A stretch of 51,869 nt of DNA, from the NCBI GenBank assembly GCA_964454685.1, contig CAYVTZ010000020.1, forward strand, positions 1-51,869, read 5' to 3'. The position numbers were made by a program, and so were the translations under genes. The DNA is from CAYVTZ01 sp964454685 (lineage in GTDB: Bacteria; Bacillota; Clostridia; Christensenellales; Christensenellaceae). How positions within the stretch are numbered: the first letter of the stretch is position 1; every line of letters starts with the position of its first letter. Of this stretch, positions 41,364 to 51,100 are shown piece after piece. The notes under the pieces are model-generated. The model saw only the letters and a list, made by a program, of their open reading frames with translations, did no database searches and was not told the DNA's origin.

Positions 41364-42287
41364 TCAAGAACCACTGGAATTGCTATATTCGTCCAATCCG
41401 TAAAACATGTATTTGCTCATGTCCTGCCCGCGCGCTTCCGCAATTTGCATCATCTGCGTAACGGTCACAAATTGGTAGCCCTGCGCCGCAAGATCGGGAA
41501 TGATTCGCTTGTACGCCTCCACCGTCGTGGGATGAATGTCATGCGAGAGCACGAGCGCGCCCGGTCTCATTTGGCTCATCACATTATTGTAGACAATGTC
41601 GGGGTCACGGTTTTCCTTTTTCCAATCGTTGGGGTCAAGGTTCCACATGATCTGCGCACGACCGGTTTTTTGCGCCAGTTCTTCATTCATTGCGCCGCCC
41701 GGCGGGCGATCGATGATGGTGCGCTTGCCTGTGAGGGCTTCTACCATATCGTTGACTTTGCCGATTTCCTCGTTCATCATCTTGTCAAAAGACATTTTGG
41801 TATAACTGTTGTGGGAATAGCTGTGCGTAGCAAGCTCATGACCACGATCATAGATGTCCTTGAGGTATTGCTCGTTATTGCGCTCCAGCATAGAGCCGGT
41901 GACAAAGAACGTCGCCTTGCCGCCCACTGCGTCCAACGCATCTAAAACAGTTGTCGTATATTGGCAGGGGCCGTCGTCAAAGGTCAGCGCCACAAATTTT
42001 CCATTTTGCACGTCCAAGCCTGAAATGTCTCCGGGCTGCATATATTTTCCCGCGTCAAATTGCAGTTGCTTGAGCGTCACAGGGCTCACCGTCGGTTCTG
42101 GCTCCGGCTCCGGTGTCGGTTCGGGCGTAGGCGTTGGTTCCGGCGTGGACATCGCATATTCCGTACCCTCAATCACAATCGGGCTGGCTTCCTCCGCATG
42201 CGCAAGCATGGAGCAGCCGGCAAGCATAACGCAAAGCCCTGCACTAAGCGTAAAAAACAAGATTTTTTTCATTACGTATTGCTTCAT
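41364..42287 (-). CDS. Polysaccharide deacetylase (NodB domain) lipoprotein
   Basis: Secreted carbohydrate esterase 4 family protein, 307 residues, that removes N-acetyl groups from peptidoglycan or another surface glycan. Lipoprotein signal with LAGCS (Cys 25), a spacer of TPEP repeats (about 48-66) that should span the wall, then the NodB domain: TFDDGP with the catalytic and metal Asp, HSYSH with both metal His, RPPGG, and LSHDIH near the end. All key residues are present. GGAGAGAG precedes ATG 42287 and a good promoter lies at 42309-42337. Confidence 0.95.
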   Translation of the reverse strand: MKQYVMKKILFFTLSAGLCVMLAGCSMLAHAEEASPIVIEGTEYAMSTPEPTPTPEPTPEPEPEPTVSPVTLKQLQFDAGKYMQPGDISGLDVQNGKFVALTFDDGPCQYTTTVLDALDAVGGKATFFVTGSMLERNNEQYLKDIYDRGHELATHSYSHNSYTKMSFDKMMNEEIGKVNDMVEALTGKRTIIDRPPGGAMNEELAQKTGRAQIMWNLDPNDWKKENRDPDIVYNNVMSQMRPGALVLSHDIHPTTVEAYKRIIPDLAAQGYQFVTVTQMMQIAEARGQDMSKYMFYGLDEYSNSSGS

Positions 42288-42308
42288 ATATCTCTCTCCT
42301 ATTGCTTC

Positions 42309-42337
42309 ATATTAGCATAGATAATGGCGGGAATCAA
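42309..42337 (-). promoter_or_regulatory. Promoter of the deacetylase gene
   Basis: Minus strand TTGATT (42332-42337), 17-bp spacer, TAATAT (42309-42314). Confidence 0.7.
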
Positions 42338-42533
42338 TTTTTTTGAGGAGACAGAAGTGTTAACTTTTCGTGAACTACGGCTTGCAGTCCGCCATAGAAT
42401 TGCGTCACAGCTTGGCAACGGTGCATTCGTCATAGTTGCATGAAGCAGCATGTATGGTATACAATAGAGGCAATGAGATGGATGGGATGAAGTCATGACA
42501 AGAGCAGCACAACATCATAACAAAGGAAAATCG

Positions 42534-44093
42534 ATGCGACCGGTCGTCATTGTGCTGGTTCTCGTATTGGCATTGCTGATTGGCGCGCTTTTTTATTTGT
42601 TGCAGCAAAATGGAGCGCAGTCACTTGATTCGCCGCAGAACGAAGCCACCGTCATCGAGTCTGCGCACACGCCGCAAAGCAGTGCCGCCGCGGTTCCCTC
42701 CGCTACGCCAACGCCGAGCGCCGTGCCAACCCCGCAACCGGTCACACAAATCACGCTGTCACAAGCGCAGATCACACTGGACTGCGGGCAGGAGCAAACA
42801 TTGGAGTATGTCACGCAGCCCGCCGCAAACGCAAGCGAGTTGGTTTGGGAAAGCAGTGATGGGAATGTGGCATGGGTGGAGCAGGGCGTGGTACGCGGTA
42901 AGGCAAAGGGCAGCGCAGCCATCACGCTCCGCAGCAAAGAAAATGCGGCAATCTTCGCGGTGTGCGAGGTCACCGTTCCCAACGGGCCGTCCGCGCCGCT
43001 TTCGCCCATCCTGCCCGGTCGGTTTATCCCTCAGAAAGACGGGGTGTGGCGTAACGCTGCCGCTGCGCAGAGCGGGGAAGCGACCTTGATGTTTACCGGT
43101 GATTTGATGTGTTTGAATGCGCAGATCGGTAAGGCAAAGCAAGGAGAGGTCTACAACTTCAACAAGAGCTTTGACCTCGTGCGTGATGTGTTTGCGCAGG
43201 CAGATTTTGTGATGGGTAATTTGGAAAGCCCCGTGGCATATTCCTTCTCCTTTACAGGCCCTGCGCCGCCGGTTCCCACGCCCGACCCGGCAAACCCCGA
43301 GGCGCCGCTGCCCAAGCGGGAAAATCCTGTGCTCAATGCGCCCGCAGCCTACCTTGACGCGCTGCGTTATGCAGGGTTCGACGCGGTAGCCATGGCAAAT
43401 AATCATGGCAGCGATTTGGGCGTTCAGGGGATCCGCGAGACGCTTTCTGTCGTAGACAACTATTTTCTTGCGCGCACCGGCAGCTTTGCTGCGCCGGAGG
43501 AACCGCGGTTCTTGCTGGCGGAAATCAACGGGATATGTGTTGCTTTTTTGTCCTATGCAGACTTTTATAACGCACAGATCGGTGCGGACAATGCCTTCAT
43601 GGTCAACCGCTTCTCTACCGATCAGTTGCAAACAGACATCGCCACAGCGCGAACAGCAGGCGCAGAATTCATTGTGGTGATCGACCATTGGGGCGAAGAA
43701 AACACGCATACGGTCTCCTCCACACAGAAAAAAGAAGCACAGCAAATGGCGGATGCGGGCGCAGATTTGATCCTCGGCTCGCACTCGCATTGCTTACAGC
43801 CGGCCGAAGTGCTGACGGCGCAGGACGGACGTCGCGTGCCTTGCGTCTATTCCATGGGGAACTTTGTTTCCAGCATGGCGCGGGAGATCAACAACGACAC
43901 CATCATCGTGCAGGCGGACTTGCGGCGCAATGATGCGGGCGTGGAGCTGGCATCCTTGCGATATATCCCCTGCAGAACCTATGCGTCGCTGGACGGACGC
44001 AACTTTGTGACCGCACCCATCACGGACAAATCCGGCGCGGCGTATGCGCGCATTACTGGCGTGATGGGGGAGGAGGAGATTTGGGAGCCGTGA
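42534..44093 (+). CDS. CapA-family protein with N-terminal anchor and bacterial Ig-like (Big_2) domain
   Basis: About 519 residues from ATG 42534 (AAAGGAAAA upstream); the frame also has ATG 42495 with a weaker site. One membrane anchor (MRPVVIVLVLVLALLIGALF) is followed by a Ser/Pro/Thr linker, a Big_2-like Ig domain (ITLSQAQITLDCGQEQTLEY ... GVVRGKAKGSAAITLRS), and a CapA/PgsA calcineurin-like domain: FTGDLMCLN, GNLESPV, NNHGSDLG, IDHWGEENTH, LGSHSHCLQ and YSMGNFVSS. Such proteins take part in poly-gamma-glutamate or capsule synthesis, but no CapB/CapC genes are nearby, so the role here is unknown. Promoter-like TTGCAT...TATACA lies near 42434-42461. Confidence 0.92.
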   Translation: MRPVVIVLVLVLALLIGALFYLLQQNGAQSLDSPQNEATVIESAHTPQSSAAAVPSATPTPSAVPTPQPVTQITLSQAQITLDCGQEQTLEYVTQPAANASELVWESSDGNVAWVEQGVVRGKAKGSAAITLRSKENAAIFAVCEVTVPNGPSAPLSPILPGRFIPQKDGVWRNAAAAQSGEATLMFTGDLMCLNAQIGKAKQGEVYNFNKSFDLVRDVFAQADFVMGNLESPVAYSFSFTGPAPPVPTPDPANPEAPLPKRENPVLNAPAAYLDALRYAGFDAVAMANNHGSDLGVQGIRETLSVVDNYFLARTGSFAAPEEPRFLLAEINGICVAFLSYADFYNAQIGADNAFMVNRFSTDQLQTDIATARTAGAEFIVVIDHWGEENTHTVSSTQKKEAQQMADAGADLILGSHSHCLQPAEVLTAQDGRRVPCVYSMGNFVSSMAREINNDTIIVQADLRRNDAGVELASLRYIPCRTYASLDGRNFVTAPITDKSGAAYARITGVMGEEEIWEP

Positions 44094-44124
44094 GTGTGCG
44101 AAGGAAGCTATTGTAGAGCAGTTT

Positions 44125-45228
44125 TTATTCAGTAGCGTTACCTTCTGGCGATTGAAAAAAATGATCTGGGGCTTGGGCGATAATGTTTTGGACGTAGGCT
44201 TCCTCGGCATCATAATCTTCAAGTGAAGCATATGCCTGCATATAGTAGCCATAGATGAAAAAAGTCAACATAGTCGGAATTGAAACAACTACAGATAATT
44301 CATATAAGAAAGCATATATGTTAGGATATATAATTTGATTCACAGATATTATGTTGAGCGTGTATGCTATTGTTACAAGTACGCCAGCAACTAGGGCAAA
44401 ACTTAATATTCGTGCAAAATGATATAGTAGAACGCTTTTTGGCCCCTTGCAAAAGATTCTCATCTTGCATTCATGATATTGGCGCTTTCTCAGCGATACT
44501 GCAAATGCATGGGTTACAGCATAACGCGCCAATTCAAGCACCAGTAATACACTAATTGACATCACAGCAGCAAAAAGTATGAATGTAGTGACGCTAAAAT
44601 TGTCTTCTGCAACGCTCATTGTTTTAAAATATGAAGTGGCAAATGACAATGCAACTGCAACAAAATAGCCTAGAATGTAGGCAATTAGACCTTTAGTAGC
44701 ATATTTATTTTTCAACACTTCGCGTTTCGACCGTTCCCAATCGTATTTTACTAAGCATTCAAGATAATAAACTAAATTACAAATTTCCTCGTTGATTTTT
44801 GGATTTTCGAGCAAAGAATCACTTGGTGAAGACGCAATTTCACGTTTCAAGCTGCATACCGCATCCCAAATATGGCTATCGCTCATAAAAAACTTCATTT
44901 CGAAATTGCGAGACTTTGTGATATTACCATTTTTTTGCTGGATTCTAAGTTCAGTATTGGGACAGGAAGTGTTTTTACCATAAGGATTAATCAACGATTC
45001 GAGCTCTGCAAAGTACTGCTGACTATCCCGCTTAAGTTGCACTGACGTGGTAGCAGTTTGGAGCAACCCTACCATTTGTGTAACGGCTCGCACCTTCTCT
45101 CGCCAGCTTTCACGTTCCTTTGTAACATACTGCAACTCAGCATTTCGCTTGTTGTTCGCAAAAGAAATAACTCCTGCAATGATTGCAGCAATAACAGAAG
45201 AACCTAAAATAACACCCAACATTTCCAT
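44125..45228 (-). CDS. AT-rich orphan membrane protein, 367 aa
   Basis: Unrecognised. One N-terminal membrane segment (about 4-24) precedes a basic cytosolic region of about 145 residues with a possible coiled coil (NKRNAELQYVTKERESWREK), then four hydrophobic segments (near 178-198, 212-232, 265-290 and 303-330) and an acidic tail. GGGAGGGA precedes ATG 45228. The base composition and codon use (many AAA, AAT, ATA and TTT) are clearly more AT-rich than in both neighbours, which suggests recent acquisition. The layout, an N-terminal anchor plus a large cytosolic domain and helix bundle, is seen in some defence effectors, but no partner gene is adjacent. Confidence 0.7.
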   Translation of the reverse strand: MEMLGVILGSSVIAAIIAGVISFANNKRNAELQYVTKERESWREKVRAVTQMVGLLQTATTSVQLKRDSQQYFAELESLINPYGKNTSCPNTELRIQQKNGNITKSRNFEMKFFMSDSHIWDAVCSLKREIASSPSDSLLENPKINEEICNLVYYLECLVKYDWERSKREVLKNKYATKGLIAYILGYFVAVALSFATSYFKTMSVAEDNFSVTTFILFAAVMSISVLLVLELARYAVTHAFAVSLRKRQYHECKMRIFCKGPKSVLLYHFARILSFALVAGVLVTIAYTLNIISVNQIIYPNIYAFLYELSVVVSIPTMLTFFIYGYYMQAYASLEDYDAEEAYVQNIIAQAPDHFFQSPEGNATE

Positions 45229-45376
45229 GAATGATCCCTCCCTAAATAGAATTGTGTACGATGATGCAAATAGAATTAATGAAGTTATGTAATATGAAGA
45301 TAACCATATATTTCAGCGGAAAACAATTTATTGGAACAAGCAGTATCAGAAACCAGCACGTAATATCGCTAGCTAT

Positions 45377-45382
45377 ATTATA
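45377..45382 (-). promoter_or_regulatory. Possible -10 box for the orphan membrane protein
   Basis: TATAAT on the minus strand within CTAGC..GCTAG flanks (45370-45391), about 150 bp before the gene; the -35 region is poor. The rest of the AT-rich gap 45229-45440 shows no gene. Confidence 0.3.
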
Positions 45383-45441
45383 CAATGCTAGATCTGTCGC
45401 GAAAGAACGACTCTAGGTACACGGTTCCCAAAAAAACACTC

Positions 45442-45469
45442 TTGCCGTCAGGTAAAACTCTGCTATAAT
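45442..45469 (+). promoter_or_regulatory. Promoter of the SPFH gene
   Basis: TTGCCG (45442-45447), 16-bp spacer, consensus TATAAT (45464-45469). Confidence 0.65.
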
Positions 45470-45484
45470 GAATGGAGTAGATGT

Positions 45485-45513
45485 TTTCCCGCAAGGGTAT
45501 TGTCTGCGGGAAA
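45485..45513 (+). promoter_or_regulatory. Leader hairpin upstream of the SPFH gene
   Basis: Perfect 9-bp stem TTTCCCGCA/TGCGGGAAA with an 11-nt loop close to the expected 5' end of the transcript; no T run. May protect or regulate the mRNA. Confidence 0.45.
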
Positions 45514-45556
45514 TCAGTATTTTTATATCTCGTTTCAAAGCAAAGGAGAACTGTAT

Positions 45557-46825
45557 ATGGGATTGATCAAAGCGGCAGCAGGCGCAATCGGCGGAAGTCT
45601 TGCGGATTCGTGGCTGGAGGTCATGCAGCCGGGGGAAATGGACGATAAAACCGTCTTTGTCAAAGGCGTGATGGCACGCAAGGACGACAAGCGTTCCTCC
45701 AACACCAAAGGCACAGCGGATGTGGTTTCAAACGGCTCCATCATTCAGGTGTACGACAATCAGTTTATGATGCTGGTGGATGGCGGTAAAGTCATCGATT
45801 ATACGGCAGAGCCGGGTTATTATAAAGTGGATAATTCTGCCATGCCCTCGTTGTTCAACGGGCAGTTTAAGGATTCTCTTAAAAACACGTGGCAGCGCTT
45901 TAAGTTTGGCGGAGTTCCGCCGCAAACGCAAAAGGTGTTCTATGTCAATTTGCAGGAGATTAAGGGGATCAAGTTCGGAACCAAGAATCCCATCAACTAT
46001 TTTGACAGTTTTTATAATGCAGAGCTGTTTTTACGGGCGTTCGGCAATTATTCCATTCGCGTAAGCGATCCGATCCTGTTTTATCAGGAAGCGATTCCGC
46101 GTAACGCCGAACATGTGCAGATCGAGGAAATCAACGATCAATATTTGTCCGAATTTATGACGGCGTTGCAGGCGTCCATCAATAAGATGTCCGCAGACGG
46201 CGAGCGCATTTCTTTCGTTGCGTCCAAAAGCGTAGAGCTCAGCAAATATATGTCGGAAACGCTGGACGAGGATTGGAACAAGATGCGCGGCATGATGGTG
46301 CAAGCGGTGGGTATCGAAAGCGTCTCTTACGATGACGAATCGCAGAAGCTCATCAATATGCGCAATCAGGGCGCAATGCTCTCCGATCCCGGTGTGCGTG
46401 AGGGTTATGTACAAGGCTCTGTGGCACGCGGTCTTGAATCTGCAGGTTCCAACCCCAACGGTGCAATGGGCGCGTTTATGGGTGTGGGCATGGGCATGAA
46501 TGCGGGCGGCAGCTTTATGGGTGCGGCATCCAATAACAACATGCAGCAGATGCAGCAGCAACAGACGCAGCAAAATCAGCAGGCACCGGCAGGCGGCGCT
46601 GTCGCGGGTGGCTGGACGTGTGCCTGTGGCGCGCAAAACACCGGAAAGTTCTGCGCGGAATGCGGCAAACCGCAGCCAAGCGCATGGACATGTGCGTGTG
46701 GCACGCAGAATACGGGGAAATTCTGCTCCAACTGCGGCAAACCCATGCCGGCGGACTGGACATGCGAGTGCGGCACGCAAAACAGCGGGAAATTCTGTTC
46801 CAACTGCGGCAAACCGCAGCCGTAA
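45557..46825 (+). CDS. SPFH-domain protein (YdjI-like) with three C-terminal zinc ribbons
   Basis: A 422-residue protein of the YdjI / virion-core-protein SPFH group: N-terminal LADSWLEVMQPGEMDDKTVF, SPFH core to about residue 250, a Gly/Met/Gln-rich flexible linker (about 295-350), then three tandem 24-residue zinc ribbons beginning at W353, W377 and W401, each WTCxCGxxNxGKFCxxCGKP with four Cys. AAAGGAG precedes ATG 45557. In Bacillus the relative YdjI is encoded with a PspA homologue and linked to membrane stress; here it stands alone between a promoter and a terminator. Confidence 0.92.
   Translation: MGLIKAAAGAIGGSLADSWLEVMQPGEMDDKTVFVKGVMARKDDKRSSNTKGTADVVSNGSIIQVYDNQFMMLVDGGKVIDYTAEPGYYKVDNSAMPSLFNGQFKDSLKNTWQRFKFGGVPPQTQKVFYVNLQEIKGIKFGTKNPINYFDSFYNAELFLRAFGNYSIRVSDPILFYQEAIPRNAEHVQIEEINDQYLSEFMTALQASINKMSADGERISFVASKSVELSKYMSETLDEDWNKMRGMMVQAVGIESVSYDDESQKLINMRNQGAMLSDPGVREGYVQGSVARGLESAGSNPNGAMGAFMGVGMGMNAGGSFMGAASNNNMQQMQQQQTQQNQQAPAGGAVAGGWTCACGAQNTGKFCAECGKPQPSAWTCACGTQNTGKFCSNCGKPMPADWTCECGTQNSGKFCSNCGKPQP
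46613..46822 (+). repeat. Three 72-nt tandem coding repeats (zinc ribbons)
   Basis: Units at 46613-46684, 46685-46756 and 46757-46822 (last cut to 66 nt by the stop). Units 2 and 3 are more alike than unit 1 (both end KFCSNCGKP), pointing to stepwise duplication. Confidence 0.85.
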
Positions 46826-46837
46826 GCGCAACATGCA

Positions 46838-46874
46838 AAAGCGTCCTCGGTTTTGGATCGAGGGCGCTTTTTTT
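46838..46874 (+). terminator. Terminator after the SPFH gene
   Basis: Stem AAAGCGTCCTCG/CGAGGGCGCTTT (one T-G pair), 9-nt loop, then seven T. Confidence 0.9.
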
Positions 46875-46894
46875 AGAAAGAAGGGAGCATCCAT

Positions 46895-48112
46895 ATGAAT
46901 ATCAAAGTGGGAATCTTGTGTGCTGGCGATACCGAGCTGGAGCCATTTTTGCCGCGTATCCAACACTGCGCCACCACACAAAAAGCAATGCTGACCTATT
47001 ACACCGGGCAGATCAATGGCGTGGATATCGTGACGCTGTACAGCGGCGTTTGCAAGGTCAATGCCGCGCTTGCCGCACAAATCTTGATTGACACATTCCA
47101 CGTGAATTGCATCATCAGTGCAGGGACGGCAGGGGGCATAGATGCCTCCGTACAATTATTCGACACAATCGTTGGAACGCAGGTGGCGTACCACGATGTG
47201 GATGACGACATCCTGACAGACTTTCACCCGTGGATGCCCTCCATCTATTTTGAAGCGGATGCACGGTTGCTGCAAGCGGCGCGGGAAATAGCGGCACAAC
47301 CGGAATACCCCTTGCGCTTCGGTTGCATGGTGACCGGTGAGCAGTTTATTGCAGATGAAGCACGTTCCGAGATACTGCGGAAATATAAGCCGCTTTCGGT
47401 GGACATGGAAAGCGCGGCAATCGCACATGTATGCTATGTCAACCGCGTGCCGTTCCTTGCGGTTCGCACGATTACGGATACCGCGTCACATGCAGGGCTT
47501 GAGCATTTTGAGCAGAACTGCGCCCGCGCATCGAAAATTGCCGCCGATGTCGTCGCCGCGCTGCTCGAATGTCTGGCGCGCTCCAAATCCACATTCCGCA
47601 CAATCACCATTCGGCAGGAGGCCGTCGCTGATTTTCCGGCCGTATATGCTTTGATTCAAGAAGCGTTTGCATCCGCAGAACATGCGGACGGTAACGAGCA
47701 AGACTTGGTGGTTGCGTTGCGTGCCGGCACGGCATTTGTGCCGCAGCTTTCATTAGTTGCCGAGGTAGACGGGCACATCGTCGGTCACATTCTTTTTACC
47801 GAAGGTAAAGTCGGTGCACAAACCGTGCTGATTCTCGCACCGCTGTCCATTTCTCCCGCGTTTCAGCGGCAAGGCATCGGCACGGCTCTGCTGCAAGAAG
47901 GACACAGAATCGCCACATCGCTGGGCTATGAGTATGTTTTGGTGCTGGGCAGCGAGCAATACTATCCGCGTGTCGGATATCTTCCGGCAGAGCGCTTGGG
48001 TGTTGTCGTGCCCGAAGGCATTCCCTCCGAAAATTTTATGGCGATCTGTCTGCGTGAGCACGCCGCGCCTCTGTGCGGCAGCGTAACCTACGCCGAGGAG
48101 TTTGGGATGTAA
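46895..48112 (+). CDS. Fusion of MTA/SAH-type nucleosidase and GNAT acetyltransferase
   Basis: A 405-residue two-domain protein. Residues 1-230 are a phosphorylase-superfamily nucleosidase of the MTA/SAH type: GILCAGDTELEPF, ISAGTAGGID, GEQFIADE, VDMESAAIAHVC (ribose-binding Met-Glu) and RTITDTASHAG with the catalytic Asp. Residues about 237-405 are a YhbS-like GNAT domain with SISPAFQRQGIGTALLQEG as the acetyl-CoA loop and VLGSEQYYPRVGY. AGAAGGGAG precedes ATG. There is no stop or frameshift between the domains. It follows the SPFH terminator, so it needs its own promoter in the short gap, which I do not see clearly. It converges on the FtsX gene with 4 bp between stops. Confidence 0.9.
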   Translation: MNIKVGILCAGDTELEPFLPRIQHCATTQKAMLTYYTGQINGVDIVTLYSGVCKVNAALAAQILIDTFHVNCIISAGTAGGIDASVQLFDTIVGTQVAYHDVDDDILTDFHPWMPSIYFEADARLLQAAREIAAQPEYPLRFGCMVTGEQFIADEARSEILRKYKPLSVDMESAAIAHVCYVNRVPFLAVRTITDTASHAGLEHFEQNCARASKIAADVVAALLECLARSKSTFRTITIRQEAVADFPAVYALIQEAFASAEHADGNEQDLVVALRAGTAFVPQLSLVAEVDGHIVGHILFTEGKVGAQTVLILAPLSISPAFQRQGIGTALLQEGHRIATSLGYEYVLVLGSEQYYPRVGYLPAERLGVVVPEGIPSENFMAICLREHAAPLCGSVTYAEEFGM

Positions 48113-48116
48113 CTCA

Positions 48117-51100
48117 TCACTCCATCGATTTCAAGGATTCTACCATGTCTACCTTTTTCAGCTTGAAGTGCATCACAAGGTTGACGCTGAGCGTAAATCC
48201 AAGTGTAAACAGCGCCGCAAGGATGAAGCCGGATGGGGGAATGCCCTGCGCAAACATGACTTCCTCGATCTCGGCGGTAGACGCAACAAACTGCTCCAGG
48301 AAAATGCCGCCAATCAGCCCCACGCCAATACCAATCAGCGACGAAATGATGTTCTCACGGAAGATATATCCTGAGACCTCTTTATCATGAAATCCCAAAA
48401 CCTTGATGGTCGCAATCTCGCGAATGCGCTCCGTGATGTTGATATTGGTAAGATTATACAGTACGATGATGGCAAGAATACCTGCCGAAACAATCAGCAC
48501 CAGCACCACCGTTATCAGGCTTTCCACCGATTCCTCAAAGTCGTTGCGCGCATTTGTCATCAGCTGTACGCCCATGATATCGTCATTTTTGAGCATTTGC
48601 GATACAATTTGATCGCCGTCTGCGCCCTCTGCAAAGTTCGCCAGCATAACGTTATATGTGGGCACTTCGCCCGTCAGCGATTCATAATATTCCGGCGTCA
48701 CATAGGCATAGTGCATCGTATAGTTCTCTGTAATGCCTGTGATGGGCATGGAAAGCGGATCGCCGTCCAAATCCTCCATCGTGATCGTATCGCCCACTTT
48801 GAGTTTAAACAGTTTCGCCAGCTTCTCGTTGATGATGGCGCCGTTGTTGTCCAGCGTCAGCGGATTGCGGCTCACGCGCTCGTGCAGGCGGATGTAGGAC
48901 TCCGTCTCGGAAGGCATCTGCGGCACAAACAGATTGACCGATATGGTCTGCCCGGCAGGCAATTTCATCTCCATGCCCTCCTGCGAGACCAGCATCGCGC
49001 TGCTTACCCCGTCAATGCCAAGCGTGTGCTCTTTTACGCTTTGCGCCTGCTCCGGCGTCAGATCGCTTTGCAGCGCGCCATAGGCGCTGTATGCAAAGAT
49101 GTCCGGATATTGCTTTGCAACAATCGCCGTAACGGCGTAGTTGATGCCGAATCCGGTCAACATAAGCGCAGTGCACCCCGCAATGCCAATCACTGTCATC
49201 GCAAAACGTTTCTTATATCGCAGCAGATTGCGCACGGTAACCTTCTGCGTAAAATTCAGCTTGTTCCAGATGGCAGGGATGCGTTCCAGCAGCACGCGCT
49301 TTCCCGCCTTGGGCGATTTGGGGCGCATCAGCTGCGCGGCCTGTTCCGCAATTTCCACGCGCACAGCAGCAAATGCAGCTAGACCGGTGCACAGCACCGA
49401 CGCAAGCACACACCAAAACGCATAATCCCAATGGAAAGGCGTTAAAATCACGGGAATCACATATCGGGTCTCATACGCCGTGATCACCACGCCGGGGAAC
49501 AACTGGAACCCCACGATCAGCCCCACAATGCTGCCAATTACACTGGCCAGAGTCGCATAGATCAGGAACTTTGCCGCAATCGCCTGTCCGCTGTATCCCA
49601 GCGCCTTGAGCGTGCCTACCTGCATGCGCTGTTCTTCCACCATACGCGTCATTGTGGTCAGGCAGACCAACGCCGCCACCAGAATGAAGAACACGGGGAA
49701 CACCGCCGAAATGGCGTCAACCTTGTCTGCGTCACCGGCATAGTTTGCATATCCGGGGTTGTCGTCACGATCTTGCACATACCACTCCGGCAGCTTTAGA
49801 TCATCCAATTCTTCCTGCGCATCCGCCAGCTTCTTTTTTGCGTCTCTGATCTCCTGATCCGAGTCGTCTTTGCCCTCTTGGTAGTCTTTGCGGGCATCCG
49901 CCAGCTTCTGTTCTCCGTCCTTAATTTCCTTCTCCGCATCCGCAAATTCCTTCTCTGCGGTATCGATGCCGTCCTCCAGCTTCCGTTCATTTTTCTTGAG
50001 CTCGGACCAGCCAGTGTCCAGTTCGCTGCGCGCCGATGTAAGCTGACTTTGCGCGTCCGCAAGTGCCTGTTCGCCCGCCGCAAGCTCCGCATAACCTTGG
50101 TCAATGCCCTGCTGCATCTGTGCGATGCCTCCGCGCCCCTGCTCAATCTGCTGCTTGATTTGGTTCATGCCCTCAATGATGCCGTTGCGCAATGCGCTCA
50201 GCGCCTCATACTGCGGTTCTTTGGAAGGGTCTTGCGGGTCCGTCAGCACGTACTGCGTCAGCATCCCCGCAATATCCACGCCGTCCGCCAGCGCAGACAG
50301 CATACCCGCCGCCGCAATCGCCTGCTGCGTTTCCGGCGAGATCGCGGCAGGGTCGGGAATAAACGTGCTGCGATATCCTCGCCACACGCCGTTAAATGCC
50401 TCCATCGCGCCACGGATGCCGTCCAGTTGTGCCTGCGCGTCATCCACCTGCTGCTCCAGTTCCTTCTTTTGTTGCTCTACTCCCGCCAGTTTGTCCAGCG
50501 CCTCTTGCTTTTGCTGCGGGAATGCGGCTGCTCCGGCTTCGTAATCCGCCAAACCGCTCTTGTATTCCGCCTCGCCATCGTTCAGCTTCTTTTTCGCGTC
50601 TTTTATTTTTTTGCGCGCAGAAGCCGTCTCGTCCTCAAATTCCGCCTTGGCGTCCTCCAGCTCCTTGCGTCCATCATCCAGCTCCTGTTGCGCATCATCG
50701 ATCTTCTTCTGCGCATCGGCAAGCTCTTTCTTTTGCGTAGCCTCACCATCGGCAAGCTCCTGCTGCGCCTCGTCAATGTCCGCTTGTGCCTCCGCCTTAA
50801 TCTCCTCCAGCCGTGCCGGTTCGCGCACATCCGCAATCGCCTCAAAACGTTTCTCGGCAACGCTTACCGCGTCCTGATACGCCGTGTCAAAGGGAAACAA
50901 GCCTTGCGTGCTGTTCAGAGTCAAATAAAGGTTGGTGTAAACGTCCAGCGCAAACGCTTGCTCCGGAATCATCAAAAACAAATCAATGGTGCCGTCGCCC
51001 AGCTTGGTTTTGCCGCGGTCAAAACTGATGTAAAGCGGGGATTGCACAATGCCTACAATGGTATAGGTATCCTGATCCAGCAGATCGGAGATTTCCTCTC

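Noticed and set aside
45371..45382. AGCTATATTATA, identical to part of the 1878-1889 XRE control region
   Set aside because: Twelve AT-rich bases can match by chance and the ATAGCTAT palindrome itself is not present, so I do not call it an operator.
46031..47155. 374-codon minus-strand frame across the SPFH and nucleosidase genes
   Set aside because: It crosses a clear terminator and two well-identified genes on the plus strand; the translation is Cys/His/Arg-rich without recognisable motifs.
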